NCBI GenBank assembly: GCA_903825065.1
Contig: CAIJZG010000144.1
Span: forward strand, 1-23,474
Length of the DNA stretch: 23,474 bases
Source of the DNA: an uncultured Bacteroidota bacterium
Lineage (GTDB): Bacteria > Bacteroidota > Bacteroidia > Chitinophagales > Chitinophagaceae
Direction: 5' to 3'
Shown piece after piece: positions 16,827 through 23,474 of this stretch. A model generated the notes under the pieces. That model had not been told where the DNA came from. It was given only the letters and a program-made list of their open reading frames with translations, and made no database searches. The first letter of the stretch is position 1. Each line of letters opens with the position of its first letter. The translations under genes and the position numbers were made by a program.

Positions 16827-19804
16827 TTTGGTTTTATCATTATTTTTTTTGAAGAATAAGTGGCATTTGAACTTTTTATCGAAATAACACAAACTCCTCC
16901 CGTTGCATTTTGGTAATAGGAAGAAATATCAATTGGAATTGTATTCATTCCCCTTAATAGGGAAATGCTTTTTGCAAATAAATTGATCCCACTATAAGCA
17001 TCTGTAACCTCCAAATTTGCTGTTAATTCTTTATCAGAATTTAGTACACAATTGAATTTGCCACTAGTAGGATTTGGAAACACATTGATAGTTTTTGATT
17101 GTAGCGATTCAATATAAGCAACCGATTCCTTGCTAAATGAAATATTGCTCAGGCTAACATTTACATTCACCAACGAACCATTCATAGAGCCCATGGTATA
17201 TACGATAGAATTGATATCATTCGGATTAATTTTAACTTTAGTTGCTGTTGATATAAAATCATTTAAATCAATAATGTAATCTTTTGAATCATTAGATAAT
17301 GGAATATCCAAAGTATATTGATCGCTCCAATTTATTATAGAGCTTTTTACCAAAGTTATATGTAGTTCAGCATTACCAGATGCTGTAAATTTAAAAGTCT
17401 TATACCCTGTTAAATCTTTTGTTATACCTCCCCCACGTAATAGCTTATAAGCACTAACATAGGTGTTAGTAGCAGCATCTAAATGAATATTGCGATAAAC
17501 TGGATAATCGTCTGTCACAACCCGCTTTGGGTCATTCATTATTTCAAATTTTTTAACAACAGTATTGGTAGCTACATAATCTACATTCCATGCTCCATCT
17601 GAAATAAATATTTCATCTATTAATGAATCATTCTGATACATTTTAATGGTAGACTCATAAATATCTGAAGCAGGTAATTGTAAGATCGAATTAGTAGTAG
17701 CACCAATGGAGTAAGGAATATTTTTCTTATTAACTAAAACACTCTGTTCATTTGCATTTTCAGAAACTTCAAAGTAACCGCTCACACCTTGATTGCCGTT
17801 ATACAATTTCAAATTAATGGAACCTGCATCGTTATTTACTCCCATAATATATGTTTGGGGTAAAGCTTTAATTGCATAAGGTTGTTCAAGAGCAGCTATG
17901 GCTGCGAGTTGTTCTAAAATCTTCTGTGTAATTTCTCCAAGTATTTCATTCGACACACCCCATACTTGAAAATTGTACATATTATCTTCAATTACATAAT
18001 CACTTTTCAACCAGTTCGACTGAATGGAAAAACTATTGCTACCAGATTTTGTGCAAGCCGAAAAACTGATAATATTTTCTAGATGCCCATCCTCGTATTT
18101 CATATTATACCGCATCAAATTAAAACCTAACAAATTAATTTGCTCTATATTTTCAATAGTTGCACCCTTTAATCTATCGCAAACTGCTTTGGTATGATCA
18201 TAGATGGCTGACTGTGTTAATGTAGCAAATACGGCTGCCTTGCATGTTCCATTTAAAGTATAATCAGAAGAAGCAACTGCTTTAGCATTTGTAATACTTA
18301 CTATGTCTGTTGGTGAAGTGATGTATGGAGTGATTCCAGGATTTGACAACTGTTTTGGAAACAAATCCAGGAGATTAATTTGAGAACCAATTCCAGTTAC
18401 TTTATTAGAAATTATTGATTGCTTTAAAACTGGTAGTTGTTGATAGGGCTTCATCTGCAAATTGCTACTCGTAACTGCTGTATATAATCTTTTTGCAACT
18501 GCATCACCTAAACTCTTACTTTCTAGTCCACCCGTATTTCCTGAGGCTACTATTCCGCAATCAGTGGTAGTTATATTAGAAGTAACTATTGTAGTTCCAC
18601 ATGCATTTGTAAGGGAATAACTAACAATGAAATTACCCTTAGTAACCCCTGTAATATCCCCATTATTATTGATAGATCCTATATTACTGGCACTAGATGA
18701 CCAAGTCCCGCCCTTTGTATCTGAATTAAGCGTTATTTTCAAACCAATACATACAGTATTATTTCCGGTTATTGCTGCCACAGTTGGTTTTTTACAACCA
18801 ATCTCTTCAGCATCTGCATCGAAGTTGGCATAATGGTTTTCTCCCAATACTTGCTCATAAGATATTCCTATAATCTGTCCTTCTATATTCGCATTATTAT
18901 CCTTTTTATGAATATCAGCATAAGGCGCAAACAATGTTCCCTCTATAGAATTTAATCCTTGAATATTTAAAGTTGTGGTATTAAAAAAATTATATAGGAT
19001 ATAGGGGCTCTCATTAATGCCAACACCCAAATGTTTCCATACTTGCCAATTATAAATATCTTTTGCATCAACATTTATTACTAAAACATGGTTAGCATCA
19101 GGTTTATTTGTAAAGGTCAATTCAGAAATGCTATTTAAATCATTCCCACTGATATATAAATAGTTATTGCCAGTTTTTAAAGTAATTTTTACTTGAGATG
19201 GATATTTATTTATAATAACAGGATTATCATTGATATCAGTTAGCTGAACATTATTTGATTTTCCCGAAATTGTCTTAGATGAATTTCTCATCGATTCCAT
19301 TGCTTTCCCAAAATCGATAGAACCATTATCTTCTACTTCTTGCTTAGAGTCAGTAATATTTAAAATGTTTGCCTTATTTAATAATTGTATTCTAGGAGTA
19401 CTATTATACGAGCCATTACAGATTTGCATATTTGAATAATTGCCTTTGTCATCTGTAATCCAAACTTTGGAATTTTCTAAATTACCAATTTTAACATACC
19501 CATTATTTACTTGTAAAGCATTTCCCGATTGGTAAATTACCCTGCCGTTAACAAATAAACTTATCAATGAATTGTTCACGTAGAAACTGCCAGTTGACTT
19601 AACAGCAACTTGATAATTTCCATTAATAGTAAGGTCTTCTCCAATAGCGATTGGACCTTCGGATTCGAGAGATGATAAATTGGCACTTTTTTCAACAAAT
19701 ACCTGGAAACCTTTAGCGGGATCTGTAGGGGATTGTGCAAATGCAACTTGGGTTATAGAAACTGCAATGAATACTAAATATGGTATGAAGATCTTCTTGT
19801 ACAT
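16823..19804 (-). CDS. T9SS-secreted protein: choice-of-anchor A, Ig-like segment, CBM-like domain, type A sorting tail
   Basis: The start chosen is the ATG at 19804 (993 residues), because it begins directly with a signal peptide (MYKKIFIPYLVFIAV..., cut after A-F-A, residue 23); the frame runs 23 residues further up to 19873, without signal-peptide character. Residues about 33-329 match the choice-of-anchor A domain (FQVFVEKSANLSSLESEGPI, VNGRVIY, EGTLFAPYADI, EGQIIG). Residues 337-417 form an Ig-like segment with four Cys. A GGLESKSLGDAVAKRLY stretch and an unassigned region follow (to about 746). Residues about 747-904 look like a beta-sandwich carbohydrate-binding domain (low certainty). 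The last 89 residues are a T9SS type A sorting domain (VFPNPTSGKF ... KKIMIKPN). It is therefore exported and released or attached at the cell surface, and an adhesive or ligand-binding role is inferred. It lies 196 bp after the kinase genes. Confidence 0.88.
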   Translation of the reverse strand: MYKKIFIPYLVFIAVSITQVAFAQSPTDPAKGFQVFVEKSANLSSLESEGPIAIGEDLTINGNYQVAVKSTGSFYVNNSLISLFVNGRVIYQSGNALQVNNGYVKIGNLENSKVWITDDKGNYSNMQICNGSYNSTPRIQLLNKANILNITDSKQEVEDNGSIDFGKAMESMRNSSKTISGKSNNVQLTDINDNPVIINKYPSQVKITLKTGNNYLYISGNDLNSISELTFTNKPDANHVLVINVDAKDIYNWQVWKHLGVGINESPYILYNFFNTTTLNIQGLNSIEGTLFAPYADIHKKDNNANIEGQIIGISYEQVLGENHYANFDADAEEIGCKKPTVAAITGNNTVCIGLKITLNSDTKGGTWSSSASNIGSINNNGDITGVTKGNFIVSYSLTNACGTTIVTSNITTTDCGIVASGNTGGLESKSLGDAVAKRLYTAVTSSNLQMKPYQQLPVLKQSIISNKVTGIGSQINLLDLFPKQLSNPGITPYITSPTDIVSITNAKAVASSDYTLNGTCKAAVFATLTQSAIYDHTKAVCDRLKGATIENIEQINLLGFNLMRYNMKYEDGHLENIISFSACTKSGSNSFSIQSNWLKSDYVIEDNMYNFQVWGVSNEILGEITQKILEQLAAIAALEQPYAIKALPQTYIMGVNNDAGSINLKLYNGNQGVSGYFEVSENANEQSVLVNKKNIPYSIGATTNSILQLPASDIYESTIKMYQNDSLIDEIFISDGAWNVDYVATNTVVKKFEIMNDPKRVVTDDYPVYRNIHLDAATNTYVSAYKLLRGGGITKDLTGYKTFKFTASGNAELHITLVKSSIINWSDQYTLDIPLSNDSKDYIIDLNDFISTATKVKINPNDINSIVYTMGSMNGSLVNVNVSLSNISFSKESVAYIESLQSKTINVFPNPTSGKFNCVLNSDKELTANLEVTDAYSGINLFAKSISLLRGMNTIPIDISSYYQNATGGVCVISIKSSNATYSSKKIMIKPN

Positions 19805-20000
19805 ATGCGTTTTATAGGGGTTCAGAAAGCTCCAAGAAGAAGCATTCCATCCATTTAAATTTGAATGGCCCATGTAGAACGCAAAAATGAACTAATTATT
19901 ATAACATAATGACGATTTTGTACTATTTGTAATATAACAATAAGCAGGAATACTTTTAAAGTGTAAATATTTAATATTTGTTCCTATAAATTTTGTTTTC

Positions 20001-21407
20001 TTAAAGTTGGAATGTTACAATCACTTCAGTACCATTCCCCGGGCTTGAATTGATATGCATCTCCCCATTAAATAATAAAGCACGGGTTTGTATATTTATT
20101 AAGCCTACACCATGTGTTGTAGTAGTAGTATCAAATCCTCTTCCGTCGTCTTTTATACAAAGGATAACTGTATCATCTTCTTGATACAATCTAATTAGAA
20201 TGTGTTTTGCCCGTGCATGTTTAAAGATATTATTGAATTGCTCTTGGATAATTCGGTAAATAGTAAGTTTTAAATCATTGGATATTTCGCTTTCTTTAAA
20301 ATCATAAAGATCTTTCTGAATTTCAAAAACAGTTGTTTTTTTTGCTATAGAAATAATATGATCTAAAGCATCTCCTAATTCCAATTCGTTTAATGATGGC
20401 GGTATAAGATTATGAGAAAGAGTGCGAATCTCCTGAATGGCTTCAGTTATTAATTTTTCTATGTCCCTGTACAATTCCGATTCAACTTTTATTTCCTTCT
20501 TGAGTAGACCAAGATACATTAATGAGCCTGCTAATATTTGATTTACATTGTCATGCAACTCTAAACCAATCTCTCTCCTTTCTCTTTCTTGAGCAATTAT
20601 TACAGCTTCTGCAATTTCACGTGTTTTTCTACTCCGCTCATCAGCAAGTTTATGCTCTAACAAAATATTTTCAGTTACATCAGTTCCAATAGTCAAAACT
20701 GCATCAAATCCGTTATAGCTAATTTTATGTAAAGCAAGATTTGTGTAAAATGTATTACCATTACTACTGATACTTTTTAATATTTTATTATGAACGCTGG
20801 CTTTATTAATTGATAAGTTTTTAACTAAAAGATCAATTTCCAATTGGTTATCAACTTCGTAAATATCCCAGATTTTCATTTTAAGAAATTCCTCTTTGGG
20901 AAAACCTAAAAGAAATGCTGCAGTTTCATTCACATCTAAGATGGAATAATCATTTGGATTAAATATAAAAATAAAATCAGGGTTATTATCAAAAAGGTAA
21001 CGGTACTTAGATTCCGAAACTCTAAGTATCGTGCTAATTTTATTTCGTTCGATGCTGTAACCAATACTTTTACGAAGCACCATTGGGTTAACATCATCCT
21101 TGAGTAAATAATCCTGTACCCCAAGCTTTAAACTATCCATTGCAAAATGCAGATCCCCAAAACCAGTTAAAACAATGACTGGTATACCATTTGCAAGCTT
21201 AACCATATCAACAATACTATTCGTTCCATTGCTATCAGGCAAAGACAAATCTAAAAGTATAATATCGAAACTTGAATCCTCTAAACTTCTGATTGCATCT
21301 TTTAATAAGGTGTTATGCTTAATTTCTATACCGGGAAATATTTCATTTAAGTATTCGTGAACTAAAAAGTAGTCACCTTCATTATCTTCAATTACTAGTA
21401 TTTTCAT
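20001..21407 (-). CDS. REC-PAS-HisKA_3 cytoplasmic histidine kinase (NarX/DegS-type core)
   Basis: This 468-residue protein has no membrane segment. Residues 1-122 are a receiver domain with the acidic pair Glu7-Asp8, phospho-acceptor Asp53 (IILLDLSLPDSNG), Thr81 and Lys103. Residues about 130-250 form a PAS domain (SKYRYLFDNNPDFIFIF ... GTDVTE). The kinase core is of the HisKA_3 type: ERERREIGLELHDN with His285, the N-box region QEQFNNIFKHA (389-399), DDGRGFD (420-426) and GVGLINI (433-439). Kinases of this type usually phosphorylate NarL/LuxR-type regulators; none is in the window. It begins 8 bp after the preceding REC-PAS-HisKA gene and shares its REC-PAS half. The receiver could accept a phosphate from a neighbouring kinase and control this kinase's activity (inference). 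Confidence 0.93.
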   Translation of the reverse strand: MKILVIEDNEGDYFLVHEYLNEIFPGIEIKHNTLLKDAIRSLEDSSFDIILLDLSLPDSNGTNSIVDMVKLANGIPVIVLTGFGDLHFAMDSLKLGVQDYLLKDDVNPMVLRKSIGYSIERNKISTILRVSESKYRYLFDNNPDFIFIFNPNDYSILDVNETAAFLLGFPKEEFLKMKIWDIYEVDNQLEIDLLVKNLSINKASVHNKILKSISSNGNTFYTNLALHKISYNGFDAVLTIGTDVTENILLEHKLADERSRKTREIAEAVIIAQERERREIGLELHDNVNQILAGSLMYLGLLKKEIKVESELYRDIEKLITEAIQEIRTLSHNLIPPSLNELELGDALDHIISIAKKTTVFEIQKDLYDFKESEISNDLKLTIYRIIQEQFNNIFKHARAKHILIRLYQEDDTVILCIKDDGRGFDTTTTTHGVGLINIQTRALLFNGEMHINSSPGNGTEVIVTFQL

Positions 21408-21415
21408 GATTATTT

Positions 21416-22906
21416 TTATTGTACTTTTTCCTGAGTCTGTTTAAATGTAATATAAAAAGTAGTGCCTTCATCTACTTTCGATTTTACAGAAATCTTACCT
21501 CCCAATGCCGTTACTTGAGAATGTATTAGATATAAACCAATACCTTTACTATCGGAACGATCATGAAAACGTTGATACAATCCAAATATTCTATCCTTGA
21601 TTCGATCCATATCCATTCCAATTCCATTATCAGAAAATTCCAGAATAGTAAATTCACCTTCTTTTCGAGACTTCATACTAATTTCAATTTTTCTGTCGGG
21701 CGAAGAAAACTTAATTGAATTACTCATCAAGTTTAATAGAATACTTTCTAAATAGTTAGCGTCAAAAAAAACAGATGGGGCTTCCGAAAAATCTACTGAA
21801 ATGTTTATATCAGCGCTATTTATCAAGGCATTTAAATCGTGTAAATTCTTTGAAACTACTGTCTGAAAATCAATTTTATTGAGTGCAAGAAATTTGTTTT
21901 CCCTGATGAATAAAACTTTAATTAAATCATTTAAAGTATCATTCATTTGAAAAGTCGAAGTTTTAAATGCACTCAACAATTCCTTCGTTTGATCATCTTT
22001 AATTTTATTAATATCCAATAAATCAACAATTGAAAGCAAATTGGTTAAAGGAGCACGTAAATTATGAGAGGTAATAAAACCGAATTGTTTTAAGTCGGCA
22101 TTCGATTGAATCAATTCTTCTATCAATGCATATCGTTGCTCCTCTTCTAATTTTCGCAGGGTGATATCACGGTAGTTTAAAACAACTGCAGCAACTGATG
22201 GCTCATTTAATAAATTATAAATAGTAGATTCAATCCAACGATAATTATTTTCGGAAATCTTGAATTTCAACTCAATGCTTTTAATATCTCCATAATTTTT
22301 AGAGACATCAAAGAAAGTTTTAAGAACATGATTTCGATGGTCTGGATGAATTAAGTCAATATTAAAAAAACCATCCTCATTTATAGGATTTATATTGATT
22401 CTTAATTTTCCATAAGGACTCAACTCACGAACCTTTCCACTCATTTCAATTAAAATATAACCATCTGAACTATTTTCTACGATTGACCTGAATTTTTTTT
22501 CATTCGAGAGAAACATCTGTTGAATTTTATTTCTTTCGATACTATAACTAATACTTTTAAAAAGGATACTCGGTGTTACTTCATCTTTTATTAGATAATC
22601 TTGCGTACCTAATTGCATGGTATCTATAGCGAAATTTTTATCAGCATAGCCTGTAAGAACAACTAAGGGTTTGCCTTGTACAAGTTCCATAATCTCTTTT
22701 ACTGATTCTTGTCCATTACTATCTGGAAGTGTCAAATCCAATAAAATAATATCGTATTGATTCTTATATAAACTTTGTTTAGCCTCAGAAATCCGCCAAC
22801 AATGATCTATCTCTACGTTACTGTATACTTCTTTGAGATATTCATGTACCAAAAAGAAATCTCCTTCACTATCTTCAACTAATAATATTTTTAAAGTATG
22901 ACTCAT
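21416..22906 (-). CDS. REC-PAS-HisKA-HATPase cytoplasmic histidine kinase
   Basis: The protein has 496 residues and no membrane segment. Residues 5-125 are a receiver domain with Glu11-Asp12, phospho-acceptor Asp57 (IILLDLTLPDSNG), Thr85 and Lys108. A PAS domain follows at about 135-252, ending NYRDITLRKLEEE. The HisKA dimerisation helix has ITSHNLRAPLTNL with His281. The HATPase_c domain has an N-box at LLNLMSNSIKF (390-400), DNGIGMD (426-432) and GIGLYL (455-460). It begins 5 bp after the stop of the upstream kinase and ends 8 bp before the next, so the three genes form one operon. The receiver is probably a target of the upstream kinase, making this protein an intermediate in a phosphorelay (inference). 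Confidence 0.94.
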   Translation of the reverse strand: MSHTLKILLVEDSEGDFFLVHEYLKEVYSNVEIDHCWRISEAKQSLYKNQYDIILLDLTLPDSNGQESVKEIMELVQGKPLVVLTGYADKNFAIDTMQLGTQDYLIKDEVTPSILFKSISYSIERNKIQQMFLSNEKKFRSIVENSSDGYILIEMSGKVRELSPYGKLRININPINEDGFFNIDLIHPDHRNHVLKTFFDVSKNYGDIKSIELKFKISENNYRWIESTIYNLLNEPSVAAVVLNYRDITLRKLEEEQRYALIEELIQSNADLKQFGFITSHNLRAPLTNLLSIVDLLDINKIKDDQTKELLSAFKTSTFQMNDTLNDLIKVLFIRENKFLALNKIDFQTVVSKNLHDLNALINSADINISVDFSEAPSVFFDANYLESILLNLMSNSIKFSSPDRKIEISMKSRKEGEFTILEFSDNGIGMDMDRIKDRIFGLYQRFHDRSDSKGIGLYLIHSQVTALGGKISVKSKVDEGTTFYITFKQTQEKVQ

Positions 22907-22911
22907 TTCAA

Positions 22912-23474
22912 TTACTTAGGAATAGTGAAATAAAATTTACTTCCTTTACCAGGTACCGACTCTAACCATATATTACCGCTAAATCGTTCGACAATTTTTT
23001 TACAAATAGCAAGGCCAATTCCTGTTCCGCTGTATTCATCTTTACTATGCAATCTTTGAAAAATGACAAAAATCTTTTCAAAGAATTTAGGGTCAATTCC
23101 AATACCATTATCTTCTATAATAAAAGTCCATTCCAATAAACCTTCCTTAGAACTTACTTTAATAATTGGGTCACGTTCTTGACTTTTATATTTTAAAGCG
23201 TTACTTATCAAGTTTTGCAAAAGCTGCATCATAGGGGTTTTATCAGCATTTACAATAGGTAAATATTCAACTAGAATTCTACCATTACAAGCTTGTAATT
23301 TCAATTTAAATAGTTCTTGCAATTCATCTAGAATTTCATTGGTATTGATAGATTGCAGTGCTATTGGTAAACTAGTTATCCTTGAAAATTGGAGTAAGTC
23401 ATTAATAAGACGCTTCATTCTATTGGCACCATCAACTGCAAGATGGATATACTTATTGGCATTTTCATCTAACT
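22912..23474 (-). CDS. Histidine kinase, C-terminal part only (5' end beyond window)
   Basis: The frame is open to the right edge; the Met at 23418 is internal, because the frame upstream of it continues the HisKA second helix (LDENANKYIHLAVDGANRMK). Visible parts are that helix, the N-box LLQNLISNALKY, EDNGIGID, FQRLHSKDEYSGTGIGLAICKK and the end at YFTIPK. The phosphorylated His and all sensor domains lie outside the window. The helix resembles those of bacteriophytochrome-type and PAS-type kinases, which in many bacteria are encoded next to small receiver proteins like those of the next two genes, but this cannot be confirmed here. It is the first gene seen of a three-kinase operon. Confidence 0.92.
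   Translation of the reverse strand, partial: LDENANKYIHLAVDGANRMKRLINDLLQFSRITSLPIALQSINTNEILDELQELFKLKLQACNGRILVEYLPIVNADKTPMMQLLQNLISNALKYKSQERDPIIKVSSKEGLLEWTFIIEDNGIGIDPKFFEKIFVIFQRLHSKDEYSGTGIGLAICKKIVERFSGNIWLESVPGKGSKFYFTIPK

Noticed and set aside
19965..19979. AT-only palindrome AAATATT-T-AATATTT after the kinase operon
   Set aside because: It has no G or C and no following T-run, and such palindromes are expected by chance in AT-rich DNA.

Overview
The window comes from a Bacteroidota genome, most likely in or near Chitinophagaceae (phylum firm, family a guess). The evidence is a SusC/SusD pair, lipoproteins with SPII lipoboxes, a type IX secretion (T9SS) sorting tail, AT-rich DNA, start codons without a clear Shine-Dalgarno sequence, and upstream TA(A/C)TTTG elements that resemble the Bacteroidota -7 box. 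No rRNA, tRNA, CRISPR array, insertion sequence or phage gene was seen.

Left part (1-10600): three long paralogous FG-GAP/VCBS lipoproteins with a central ASPIC/UnbV domain, all on the minus strand. One (1-2780) is cut by the left edge and has its own promoter. The other two (3913-7254 and 7280-10600) look like one transcription unit. A single plus-strand gene (2939-3895) for a membrane-anchored SRPBCC plus GyrI-like protein sits between the first paralog and the other two.

Middle (10731-16826): a SusC-type TonB-dependent receptor followed by a SusD-type lipoprotein, closed by a strong rho-independent terminator just after susD. A LacI-family regulator is transcribed divergently. The 401-bp gap between susC and the regulator holds a perfect 15-bp palindrome on the likely susC promoter and a separate LacI-type operator-like site with a central CG. 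The simplest reading is a LacI-controlled outer-membrane uptake locus: SusC/SusD import a ligand and the VCBS lipoproteins act beside them at the cell surface. No glycoside hydrolase, protease or sulfatase lies in the window, so the substrate cannot be named.

Right part (16823-23474): a large T9SS cargo protein (choice-of-anchor A domain, Ig-like segment, possible carbohydrate-binding-like domain, sorting tail) converges on the regulator with a 4-bp overlap. Upstream of it on the same strand are three sensor-kinase genes spaced by 5 and 8 bp. The first is cut by the right edge. The next two share a REC-PAS front half but carry kinase cores of two different families (HisKA and HisKA_3). No DNA-binding response regulator is present, so the output of this relay lies elsewhere.

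No wholly new system can be proven here. The parts most worth a second look are the three ASPIC/VCBS paralogs attached to a SusCD locus, the kinase pair with exchanged cores, and the regulatory sites between susC and the LacI gene.
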